The position numbers were made by a program, and so were the translations under genes. Positions 35,204 to 57,248 of a stretch of 64,000 bases of DNA are shown piece after piece; the stretch's first letter is position 1, and every line of letters starts with the position of its first letter. Under the pieces are notes generated by a model, which saw only the letters and a program-made list of their open reading frames with translations, did not search any database and was not told the DNA's origin. The stretch comes from Balanoglossus misakiensis (lineage: Eukaryota; Hemichordata): assembly GCA_040954595.2 (NCBI GenBank), contig CM082583.2:10788001-10852000 (forward strand), given 5' to 3'.

Positions 35204-38200
35204 CTATGGGGAATACTCGTACAAACAAGATCCTGGGCCAATCACAGGTTCTGCTTGGAGTCCTCGCCTGGAATGAATAAAGAACAAAAAATTAGGATCT
35301 AAAATGAAAGTCAAGATGGATACATAAAAAAAGATTTCTTTTGAAACCTTTATAGATTAATGTACAAGATAATTTGACTCACCTGACCATACGACACCTT
35401 TGTTCAGCGAGTCGATGTTGAGCTTCAGTCAGATCCATAACATCTGCTGCACTCCACAAACGTTCACCTACAGCACCTGCCAATGGCCTAGACACAAAAA
35501 TGTATATACCATAAATTATCAGTCTTGGATATTTACTTTAAAGGCCCACAAAATCTACCACAGTATTTGACATACCATAGTCTCTGTATGACATTAGTAC
35601 CATCAGCAAACTCTCCCCACATACAGGCTTCACCACCAATCACCAACTCTTTCTGCTTTGCCGTACCTGTACAATAACACAAAGATGTCAATGACTTAAA
35701 TAATGTTCCATTGTGAGCAGTGTTTGTTAGTTACCATGTTCATGGTCATTGGTCTCTCCACATATTCCATTGTACTGGCTTTTGCTTGTGTTAGTTATGC
35801 TATAGACTTTGACTAATTATAAATGCTGTTGACTATGCAAACACCAGACATGATGTTAGTAGGATTGTTCAGTGACCATACTACACCCTAAAATGAAACA
35901 TACCAGTGAAATTTAGTGGCTCAACTTTGTAATAATCCTTCCACGGGTCACTATAAGGATCTTTGACATAATTTAGATACCAGGGAGATGACAAAACTGT
36001 TTGATAACCAGCTTTAGTGACGCTGCTTAGCTCAGTCTGGTATCCGCCTTTCCACACAAGAATCAGTGTGTCAGACTGAACCTGAAAGAATTAACAAACA
36101 AGCATACACAGGCAAGCAAAGCTGATTGGTCTATTACTGGGCAAGCAATGGAGTGGTAATGTTTGCAGGCAACAGTGCCCAGGGTTAGAAAATGAAACCT
36201 GCTTTCTGTTGCAAGTTCATGTTCAAGTTCAGGGCGTGATAAAACTACTATGCCTGCTACAAGACCACTTATCGATATGACAAAACAGGCCTGAGTACCT
36301 TCAAAGGCCTGTGGATCTTCAAAGTAGTAAGTTTTCCAGGGAGTGTTATATGGATCTAGGACATGATTGAGATACCAGCCAGCAGACAATACGGCTCGGT
36401 AACCAGCTTTCGTAACAGTTGCCAATTCTTCATCATACTTTCCATGCCAAATATGAAAGATTGTATCTGGGCTTACCTGAAAGAAATAAATACTCAACAC
36501 CGTAAGGCAATGTAAAGCACCACACTGAGATCAGCGTTATGTCAACAGATACTACAGGTACAAAGATTGACTACACATACATTTACCTCAGCAAAACGTT
36601 GTAAAATTGATTTTGGGGTTTCAAAAGTGTGTGACCTGATTTCAATCATATTTGGCTTTTTGCAAAATGCCAATTTAAGCACTTACACTCACAAACACAT
36701 ACTTACCTGAACATTATTGTCAAACACATCTTGCCACACTATATACCCAGCCTTGAGTGTCTGTAAGATTTCCACCAATTTTTGTATGTAGTAACTCTCC
36801 AACTTTGCATAATCATCACCAAAACCCATCTTCTTCATGAAATCATTAATGTCTGGGTTGCTTTCCCTGATTTGAAAACAAACAGTCAGTTTATAGTCAA
36901 GCCAACATGAGTATTAATCAACTACAAAGAGTAGTGTCAGAATACAATGATTATGTTTAGTGGCTGTCAACACTTCACAAATAAACACTGAATACATACC
37001 AGCACTTAAAACTGACTTCATCACCACCAAGATGTACGTAATGATCGGGAAAAACATTGACAATTTCAGTGAAGAATTTCGTCAGGAAATCATAAGTAGA
37101 ATTCAACATTGGGTTGATTGGTCCGAAAGTCCCATCCGGTTTGCCTTTGCTGTAACAAGGGGTCAGCAAGTCTTTCTGTGATAGACCCCAAGACTGTGAA
37201 TGACCAGGGGTGTCAAATTCTGCAACAACACGAATTCCCCGCTGTCGGCCATATTCTATAATCAGCGCTACATCTTCTTGAGTGTAGGAATGCCGATATG
37301 ATGGTTTGAATGCTCCCTACAGTATGTAAAAAATTAAAAAAAATGTCAGAATGTATTATCATCACCACCACCACATCAACATCATCATAATCACAACCAC
37401 CACCACTATCATCATCAGGTTGTTTAGAGCAGAACATCCTGGGGTATCTGTTTTTACCTTTTCATGCATGTCTGGAAATACAGCACTTTGATATGGGAAT
37501 GACTGATCATCTACAATATGCCAATGAAACACATTGAATTTATTGTAGGCCATGGCATCCTGTGTGACAAACAGAAAAAGTCAATAACATTTAATGGGTA
37601 AAAATTGAACTCTTAGATTTTCAAGAAATTATTGTACTTGCTCATTGGAACATGTACCTTTACTAGTATATGTACTAGTACATACCAGGTTTTGCAAGAG
37701 TACGGGCACAGAGATGAAATGTCTGCCTGTGTCGATGAGGATACCACGATATTGGAACCTTGGCCAGTCATTGATTGATGTGACATTAACAACTTGCTGT
37801 AAGAAATCAGAAGATTCAGAAATGGCTAAAGTAATATTAATGAAATTGACAACATAATTCATGATTCAGTCTACTAGTCATTATAATCTTGATAAGCAAA
37901 TATTACCTGGCCATCTTGTGTTTCGTATACAAGCTGACTGAAGGTTTCCAGACCTAAAAAAAGACAAAACGTCACAACTTGTAAGTTTCACAATTCAGAT
38001 CGAAGCAAAGGTTTGGGTTTTTTTGCTCACAGAAGATTTGAATAAAAGCAAGTGTTATTTTAGACTCTTTGGGCCACATTGAGAAGATTCTAAAGCTCAG
38101 AGTGACAGTTTCAGTTCTGTAAAGTGAGGTGGAGAGCAATTCAATGAGATCTGACAAGTTACACCATCATGTGATGTCTGATATCATAGACATGTCATTG

Positions 38201-39011
38201 TTCAAACCACGGTCACGACCGTGTTCAAACATGTACAGAAACAGCTTTGGTTTTACAGTCTCAAAAGTTGGGATACTTATACACACTGTCTCGATATTCT
38301 TCACATACCTCTAATGGCACCCCATATAGATGTTGTTAACAGTAAAGCACCATTTTCATTCACAGTTAAAGCATCTAAAATGTAATAAATAATAAAGTTC
38401 ATACAATCTTAACCTTGATATGACAGGGGTATGTTGTGTGTGCTGATGTTTGCATTACATACTGTGCAATAGAAAAAAATCCAAAATGTGTCAAACTTGT
38501 TTGTGTACTGTCAGATATATACGCCCACTGATGGTGTTGAGTTCTGATACTTACATGATTCGTTGGACTCCAATCTTGGCAAGTCTTCACAGGGCGAACT
38601 CAGTTTGACGTCCAGGTTCAATAATTGCTGAACACTTGCACTTGCAGATTTTTTGTTATTGACGGACGAAAATCTCAATTTTGAATCTGCCTTGCCGTCA
38701 AATATCAATTTGTAATACCTCTGGAACGCATTCTGTAAGAGATCGCAGCTGTATGAGCTGAAACTGAACTCGAATTCTCCTGGACTCAGAAGCAACTGAG
38801 TGGCTTGGGTGGTTATCTGTTGAGGAAGTGGCCAAGGGGAGCCTTGTGACCCATCAACTACTGGCCTCGAATAACCGATGCTTTCGCTTTCACGGAAGAT
38901 ATCCTCTGGAATCTGCCTAACGACACTGTTATCGACGGGTGACCCGACGCTAACAGTTACAAGACACGCAAAAACGACTTTAAGAAGACCAATGCGACGC
39001 CGATTGTCCAT
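35204..39011 (-). CDS. Beta-hexosaminidase (HEXA/HEXB-like), copy B, with alternative exon 8
   Basis: Lysosomal GH20 enzyme that removes terminal N-acetylglucosamine or N-acetylgalactosamine. Exons in coding order: 38555-39011, 38309-38374, 37907-37953, 37686-37796, 37458-37559, 37000-37316, 36707-36866, then either 36299-36476 (8a) or 35904-36081 (8b), 35576-35666, 35383-35487, 35204-35267. With one exon 8 the protein is 565 residues. A signal peptide opens the protein (about 23 residues). Active-site residues are kept: Arg in DTGRHF, Asp in [13 protein letters not shown], and the catalytic Asp-Glu in [17 protein letters not shown] and the C-terminal GPGSC are also present. Exon structure matches copy A exactly, so they are tandem paralogs. 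As a pre-duplication form it cannot be assigned to HEXA or HEXB. Confidence 0.94.
35904..36081 (-). other. Alternative exon 8b of hexosaminidase copy B
   Basis: 178-nt exon (phase 0 in, phase 1 out) beginning [14 protein letters not shown] and containing the active-site segment LSSPWYLN. It has a good CAG acceptor and GTATGT donor. It is 217 bp downstream of exon 8a and about 54% identical to it in protein sequence (32 of 59 by eye). Including both or neither would shift the frame, which forces one-or-other use. Confidence 0.88.
36299..36476 (-). other. Alternative exon 8a of hexosaminidase copy B
   Basis: 178-nt exon (phase 0 in, phase 1 out) beginning [14 protein letters not shown] and containing LSAGWYLN. 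It has a CAG acceptor preceded by a pyrimidine tract, and a GTACTC donor. Same length and phase as exon 8b. The Trp and the Tyr-x-Asn of the substrate pocket are present in both versions. Confidence 0.88.
37342..37412. repeat. (CAT)/(CAC) trinucleotide-rich stretch
   Basis: Impure ATC/ACC triplets (CATCACCACCACCACATCAACATC and similar) inside the intron between exons 5 and 6 of hexosaminidase copy B. Non-coding. Confidence 0.6.
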
Positions 39012-39713
39012 TTTGTCGGTTGTTCAATGTCCAGATCCACTCCGCCCACTTTTGTGTTGTCTGCTATATACAACTCGTGCAAATCACGTGTGGAAGTCAG
39101 GTGACTGACGTACTGAACCCTAGGTCAAAAGGTTATGGGTCGTTTGCAAAAAAAATATATCTGTAAATGTTTCATCATAATAATCATAATAATGTACATG
39201 TACTGTTAAACACAAAATAACTTTCTTACCTATTCACCGCGCACAATATTATAGACGGAAATGGATAAATATTTTCAACTTTGCCCTTTGACCCTCATTT
39301 CAAAATGTCGGCGCCCTAGATCGTCTGCTGTCGTTGTTGTGTCGTCGTAAATCGCTGTCAAATATCACTTGACGACGCTTTCGCCAATATAACCGGCGAA
39401 TCGAACGAGATAAGGCGCTCATACTGAATTGTGGTCAGTAAAAATGTAGACAACTTCGAGATCAGTGCTCTGATAAACATTGAACGAAGGTTTCTCGAAC
39501 GGGAATGAATGAATGTGGTTATGGAGGTTTCTCCTGGTGTATGTGTGTGGACGGCAAAGTGGTACAGGACCTGTATATTGCAATTTGGTTTCCTGTGTCA
39601 CACTGCAAAGGCTGTGTTCATGAAGAATCACTTTATACTTTTATCTTGATATTTTCAGGTGACTACGAACATAATATTAAACTGCAGTCACCGCCATTGT
39701 CAATCCTGTCAAA
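39012..39713. promoter_or_regulatory. Shared head-to-head upstream region of hexosaminidase copy B and snurportin-1
   Basis: 702 bp separates the divergent start codons. The middle (39290-39420) is rich in CG dinucleotides (TCGTCGTAAATCGCTG, GGCGAATCGAACGAG), as in a bidirectional promoter. A TTTTCAG acceptor-like site at about 39653-39659 suggests a non-coding first exon for snurportin-1. No TATA box stands out. Confidence 0.45.
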
Positions 39714-41724
39714 ATGGAGGAGTTAACCAAGAGTCTGGAAGCATCGTTCAATGTAAGTAACATCCCAAACAATCCTGCTGCTCCTCACCCAAGGATGACT
39801 AACTACAAATTGAAGACCAGTGCAATGGATCAAGATGACAGGCGACGAAAGAAACTTGAACAACAGAAAAAGTAAGTCTCATCTTCCACTGTTGTTAGAC
39901 TTTCAGTGAAAGAGCTATAGTTGATGGACAGAACAAAATCTAAAATAAACAAAAGTTCAGATAATGGACTGTTTGGACAAATTCAGGTAATGGACCTTTA
40001 TCTTAATTGATTTAACTGAAATCTTGTACCAGGAACAGAAGAGACTATGTCAATCTAGCCAGAAGACTTGCTGAAGATGATTGGAAAGATTTTAGCAGTG
40101 AGGAAGAAGAGTTAGATGATTCCAAAGAAGAGTTAGATGAAACCATGGAAACAGCTACAACAAAAGAAAAACCAAAACGTAAAAAGAAATTAAGATATTA
40201 TAGAAACAGGGTAAGTACCCAGAAAACTACATGTAGTTGAGTAGCTAGATGTTGTGATGAGGTTTAAGCTCAATCCACTGCAGTGTCTAGATGCTACACT
40301 ACTAATAAAAATAACGAACGTTAATTGAATGTTGTTATGTTTCTTTACTGTACAGCTGATGTTATCAGAATGGTTAGTGGACAAACCTAGTGATTTTGAA
40401 GACAACTGGTTGATGATGCTGTGTCCTACAGGCAAGAGATCACTAGTTGTTGCAGCTAGGGTGAGTAGTGAACCATACATGTACATTTGCAAGTGTTTTT
40501 TTAAGTTTTGTAAATGAAAATGTAAATGAAATTAATAGATCACATGTTGACGATCATTTGACGTTTCATATTTCTTAGGGTGTGACCTCAGCATATGGAA
40601 GGAATGGTTATAAACACAATCAATTTCCATCATTTCTACCGGGAGGAAACAGGCATAAAGATGGTGGTATGATATTTTTCGTTGTGATATTGATCAGTTA
40701 ATGAAGAATTTTCCACATATGTTTCACAAATATAGTGTATGATTGAAAACTTAAACTTCCTAATGAAAAACTTACATCAACTGCATATCTTTCTTTCAAC
40801 ATTTATGTCCAGTCAATGCTGCAGCATACATTCTTACCATTTTATTTCAGGAGGATACTCGATATTAGATTGTGTATATTCCGAAGTCACCAGGACATTT
40901 TTTGTCTTGGATCTGATGTGTTGGAACAGCATGCCAGTCTATGACAGCGACACAGAGTTCCGATTCTATTGGATGCACACCAAGTTTACAGAGACTCCAG
41001 AACTTTCAAGTCAAGCGAAACGGAACCCAGTGAGTAGCTCCTGACCTTTTTATCCTCTTGCAGCCTGTTTGGGGATTCACCCATTACGAATCTCGTAACA
41101 GTATCACAGAGTTGTTTATTTCCTACTTTGATGTGTTTCTATTTGCAGTACAAGTTCATACCACTGCCATATTTTGCCTGTGACAAGGAAAACCTTACCA
41201 AGGTGATGTCAGACCCCTTGCCTTTTCAGGTAAGCAGTACATGTTTATTTTATTATCAGTTGATAAGTGTTGGTAAGTTTGAACCTGCAGGAGTTCTTTA
41301 CTTAGTCATATGATTGGACGGTTGCCATGTGCAAGCAATCTGTGCACTTTGCACTGTATAACCATGAAATCTGTGACACTCGGTTTTGCTTTCAGACCTT
41401 TTCCTATTTTTGCTGTTTAATGAAACTAAATTCTAGTGGGGGTATAAATTGATTTCACAGGTTGGGCTAGATGGCCTCTTGTTTTACCATAAGGGGAGTC
41501 ACTATACATTTGGAAGCACGCCGTTGGTTGGATGGCTTAAGGCATGGATGTTGCCAGAAATACTGAACATTTCAATACCACAGAGTTACATTGATAACAG
41601 GCCAGCAAAGGCCAGACTGTTGCCACCCTCCCCCATGGATGTTCATTCGTCTGATAGCAAAGACTCAAAATCCGAATCTAATGTTGAAGACGATGTTGGC
41701 GAGAGCTCTGCTACAATGGAGTAG
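39714..41724 (+). CDS. SNUPN: Snurportin-1
   Basis: Import adaptor that binds the m3G cap of spliceosomal snRNPs and hands them to importin-beta. Exons 39714-39871, 40033-40210, 40356-40460, 40579-40663 (or to 40666), 40851-41029, 41149-41229, 41461-41724 give 349 or 350 residues, against 360 in human. The N-terminal importin-beta-binding domain opens [12 protein letters not shown] and includes [10 protein letters not shown] and the Arg/Lys-rich [11 protein letters not shown], then [15 protein letters not shown]. An acidic linker and basic KPKRKKK patch follow. The cap-binding domain has [49 protein letters not shown] and [13 protein letters not shown], whose Trp corresponds to the cap-stacking Trp in the human protein. 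The C-terminal tail is acidic and Ser-rich. Exon 4 has two overlapping in-frame donors. Confidence 0.96.
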
Positions 41725-42054
41725 CTACTCTGCTGAAAAGGCGTGAAACACTTGGGATTAAAAAAATCTGAGCTGGCAAAGGGGGTAGGGTGCGGAAGGG
41801 GTGCACATGTAAACAGTGAATGTAAATTTTCTGTTTTCTTGAATATGTATTTCATGTATTTGTAGGGCTTTACGTGGTCTTGTGGTCTGGCATGAATCAA
41901 TTGATTACAAATTCTACTTCACAAGGATATTTCATAAAGTAACACAGGTAAGACCTGTCATATTTTTTTTTGTTATTTAGATCATGAAAAGGACAAATAA
42001 CAATTGTAAAGCCCATTCTTATTTATGTCTGTTTCTTATCATCAAAATGTCGCA

Positions 42055-42060
42055 AATAAA
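42055..42060 (+). terminator. Poly(A) signal, snurportin-1
   Basis: AATAAA about 330 bp after the stop codon, the first on this strand after the gene, with a TG/T-rich stretch following. Confidence 0.5.
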
Positions 42061-45000
42061 GACATGTTTTAGAAAGTCTAGGTCTTGTTATATTCACTGC
42101 GAGGTTCAGTTATGTTTGTGTAGAAAGGGTTTTGCTATTGAATATCGGTAGACAGACTTGCACAGTTGTAAACTTGTAACAGGTGTGTAGAATTCCATTA
42201 CTTCCAGTGAGAAATATCTTCTCACAGCGCCCTCACTGGTTGGCTTCTCAAATGCTTTTTCCTTCTGACTTGGCACTCTACACTTTTTAACAAATTTATG
42301 GTCAAATTCCATATCTGAAAGCTTGATTCTAGCAGTCATATTGAAGTCCTAAATCTAATTTTGTTTCCTTGCCTCAGTCTGACTAAATAAAACAAGTCGC
42401 TTTGATTTGTTATTTAATTTCCTTTCCAAGGTTATTAAACTCGACGAGTGTGAAATATAACATACATCAATCTACATACATGCATAGAAAACTCCCTTCC
42501 TTGTGGTTGACGCCAGCAATTTTACAACTGGCATTATCCATCTGAAATGTGTACCGAATTTTTTTTTATCCATTAAAATGGATTTCAAGCATACTTGAAG
42601 GTAGCCATAATCTGTAGGGGTTTGGTCACTTCAGAATTCTTGTTAATTAACTGGTCGTGTTGCTTCTTCTGCTATTGTTGTCGTGCGATTTACTCAAAGC
42701 CTGGTTTTGTCTGTTTCCTTTGTCATTCACCGCCGACGTTATCATCTTCAAGTTATTTTACATTACGTGCCGGCTTCGCTCTGACATTTTATAGGTTGTG
42801 CTAATACATATTGTTTGCATTTTCTGTGGAGTACATTTAAGCTGATGATGATTTCAGCGAGGTGCTTTGAGATGTGTGTTTTTCTTTCCGACAAAAGGCA
42901 TGATACTATAATAGAAATTTTGAATTTTCCATGGAGTACATTTCAGCTCAGCTGGAGTAGATGAACAGCAGGTGTATTTTTAGATGTGTAATTTTCTTTA
43001 TCTTAAGTTTAATTATCCCGTCAATTACCGTAGCATGAATAGCACATATCCCACGTACAAGAATAGGTCCTACTAGTATAAAGTCTACCTCAACACTTTG
43101 CATTCTTCTAGGTTTACATTCTTGCCTGACGTCATTCATTGTTTCATCTGACATATGATGTTCGACGAGAAAGCACACTAAATTTAATTTCCGTTGTTGA
43201 AATATCTAATTTAGTACATCGAGAAAATAGTCGCGGTGCCCGTTTGACAATCCCGCTGAGAAGTGGAAACACGATAATGAAAGCGGAAGACTACATGTGT
43301 CATTTCCGCTGAAGCCTTGCACAGACTCCACTTTCCCGCAGTATTAAAACGCGATTTGTTTTTATCACACTGGCTAAATCTACCTGAGTTTGACCCCGTG
43401 ACCTCTCGTTTGATGATGTGTCTCTCTGTCGGAACGATAGCATCGTTCTCCGCGCGAACAGGCATGAGACACTCGTAAAGGTAATTGTTCGAGGACCTTT
43501 TGGCTCCGATTAAGCTCTCCTTGGGTATTAAAAAAAATCTGCTTCAACTCCGGTGATGGCACTGTGAGGGAAATGGATATCTGTGCTCGTTCTGCAGATA
43601 TCCGTTTTCGGGACTTATCAACAGAAATTCCCTTTTGAGGAATACGGGAAACGGTTACACCAAAGCGCCTGCGAATTTCCCCGATTCACAGCAGTATAAA
43701 CCATCGATCTCATTATCCGACCAGACAACCTAGTTACACTTTGCGTCAAGGCCCTGAGAGGGTTAATTTAAGCTTCGATTTTTATTACTTTGGACATCAA
43801 TATAAGTGCATTGGGGCTACAGATCCGACCGGGACCATCTTAGACTGTTCTATTAAAAGAATCTAACTGCATGCAATATCCCTTCCCGATGCCATCACCC
43901 ACGGCACCGTCATCCACGAGTCGAGATTATCGATGTCACAAAGTTAGCGTTCTCCGCTTTTTTTATTCTGAATTCAAATTGATGTCACACGATTCATTCC
44001 CTAGATGGTTCCGTCACTCCGGGCCGGTTTTAAACAACCATTTCAATTTCCAGGAATACAGTAACCAAATGTAAAATCCCCGGCAGCAGATCCGGAATGT
44101 CATTCGAAAATAAATTAGACTCTGAAAATAAGGAACTGAGTGTGCCGGCGACTACTTTAAGAAGGTTTACTACATATTCCTTTTCTGTCAGGTTGACAGT
44201 TTTTCTACGCAGTTTTGGTAACATTGAACAAGTTCGGCAATCATGCGTAAACCCAGAAGCCGGAGACTGACACATTATTTTGTTAGTAAAACATACCCGT
44301 TTACTTCTCTATGGGAGCCCCCTCCCCCGACTCTCCGCCTCATTCCGAGTGTGATGCGTCGACGCCGATTGAATTAACCTTGCGTTTCACGGGCTGTCAA
44401 CACTTGAAGCAGTCCAAGTATTCGGAAATGCAATCATGCATTGACTACAGTAGTGACATCGTGACTAATGCACTAAACTGCATTTTCAGTCGTCTGTTAC
44501 GTTAAACAGAATGTCTTTCAGGTTCTATCCTGTTTTATTTTGACTTGTATGCACTAAAAGGTATGAGGCTAAACTTCTTGCCCGGGGTCAATAGCAAAGC
44601 GCATAATGTAATCTGACTATTGCCTGGGGAGGAACTGTCAGGTTGCCATGCCGCCCCGGCCTGTCATGAGTATAATCGAAATTTCGCCCATCGTTCGATT
44701 TGCCAGTAAACTGAAGGTTTCATCACTAACACTGAAGAAATCTATGTATGCGGAAGATGAAAATATATTTGTATTCACACAACCACACAACTGTGTTGCC
44801 CATTCGCATCCAATTTCATTATTCCTCAGGGTTTTTATGGATGTTACTTTCAGCGTCGATCTGTTAGCGTACTGTTTACAATGTTAGCGTTCATCTTTCG
44901 TCAGGTTGCAGTCCATTCAGTCGCTTAATCTCTTATCTGCCATGTCGGCTATCTCGCAGAGTTTCCTTCCACTACCAATGATTGCCTTCTTTGACATTGG

Positions 45001-46887
45001 GTTGACATTGTTCTGGCATTAAATATGACAGACAGACAGACAGACAGACATGCTGATTGGCTGACTCACTCGTTGATTGATTGATTGATTACGCCACAAT
45101 ATTAGTGGACTCGCCGTGAAGTCCATGAAAAATAACGAAACACCTTGGGATCGGCTCCAATTGGACTAACGCCTAAGCCTTATTTTTTCAATCTCTCTGT
45201 CTTTTAGGAACGCTGAACCCCATAACTCCATCCAAAGACAGTCTGTCTGTGTTGCAAGTCAGTATAGGCCCGAGTATAGGCCACGGCCAGGAAGGAACGT
45301 GTTGATCTGGACAAAAGAACCACAAAGTCCGAAAGAAGGCGAATCAAAGTAAGTTGCCTGTAGGCACACAATCACCTATTTTATTATATAGACTCTGACT
45401 TGCTTTCTGGCTGTCATGGGAGGCAACACTTGCCCCTGCATCTAGTTTCCATGGTTACAAATGCATCACACCAAACTCGAACATTATATACAGTACCTTA
45501 GAGCATCCTAACCTCGATCGTATTTTCAAACTGGCACACACAATACGGCTTAATTAGAATTAGTCCATGTTCAGCCGATCTTTCCGGCTATACACTTGCG
45601 TTTTATTAAATCATGCGGGTCTTGTTAGTCTACCTTCTTGATTAACTACATTTCTAGCGTCTGATTTTATCGCTGACTACAGCTAAACATTTCAGTTTAT
45701 CCACTCGTAACTAGCCTAATTTAAGCCTGTAAATTGGTGAAACCGATGAAGTATCTTCCTCAGTGAAAATCTGTTACAGGTCACCAGGTTCTTATTACCT
45801 CAAAGCTTGAATTAACTATAGTGTTCTGAACGCAGTAAAACTAGCGTCAATGACTCCGTGCTCACATTTTCAATAGAAACTGACTATGAAGAGATTCGCC
45901 TTGAATGTTTGAGATAACAGCTTGGCTGAATAAATTCTCCACAAGCAAGTAACAGACACATTAAAGTGTAAAGACTGCCTTTAATGATAGATTCGAGTTG
46001 ACATGACAGCAGAAGAACAATAGACTAATCCGAGTCCCGAAAGTTTCCAACTTTGAAAATTGGTTCCATTTGTTTTATTCTTGTTGTACAGTGGCGTGAA
46101 CAACGGAAATGAAAAAAAGTGAAGCAAGTAAGATTTGGAGTCAATTTTGTGACGTGTCCATTCCGTGTCGTACGTTAAGTTCCGCACCATCTTCTTTGGT
46201 TTGCATATCACTCAGTGTTTGCCACGTGTGTGGTCCGTTCGCCGCGATTTTGTACAGAACACAAAAAATCCACCCTTCGTATCCCGCCTTTAGTGTTAAT
46301 TCTTACGTTAAAACAGTAACAAATTGTTTCTTTAGGCATATTTTGTCTCTGAGAGTCGCTCATGTCTTTTTAGAAAATCTAGTGACGGTCAAGATTCTGC
46401 ATACTAAGTTTTGGCAAATCTTTCATTTCTATAATTGTCTGATCATGTAAAGAGGCGATAACACCTAAACTTGCAAACGTGACATTTTCGTTGAAAATAC
46501 ACCAAATTAAAGTAATACATTAAAATGATGTAGATAATAATTAATCAAGAATAACTCTATATACATGTATTCAAAACTAATGCCTGTCAATCACAATCGT
46601 ATTTTCAAAAAACCGTGTAACAATGTGCTTAGATAGCGGGTTTATAAAATGATAACCAATCTTTTTAGATTGATTAGAAACGTCTCAATCTTCCAGAAAT
46701 TGCGCAGTGTATATATAACTAAGCTTCAGCATGTCGAAGGAGATTGGTTGCCATGGTGAAAGCGTCTTAGTCAAGGCGGGTGAATGTAATTACCAGAGAA
46801 TGAATGAAACTCGTCTTGAATGCGAAAATCAAACCAGAGGCATTGACGAATAACTATGTTTGCGACAGGTCCTTGTCGTGTGTGACG
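42061..46887. other. Intergenic between snurportin-1 and the R7BP-like gene
   Basis: Convergent intergenic region, probably including the 3' UTR of the R7BP-like gene at its right end. No gene recognised. Open frames on both strands are short and without splice support. One 141-nt stretch at 45208-45348 has exon-like edges and is listed separately. A GACA tandem lies at about 45030-45051. Confidence 0.4.
45208..45348 (+). other. Isolated exon-like segment of unknown nature
   Basis: A TCTTTTAG acceptor and a GTAAGT donor bracket 141 nt that stay open in one frame (47 residues, beginning NAEPHNSIQRQSVCVAS). I found no neighbouring exon, start or stop that would make a gene, and the peptide resembles nothing I know. 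It could be a non-coding RNA exon or chance. Confidence 0.15.
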
Positions 46888-57248
<10,361 letters not shown>

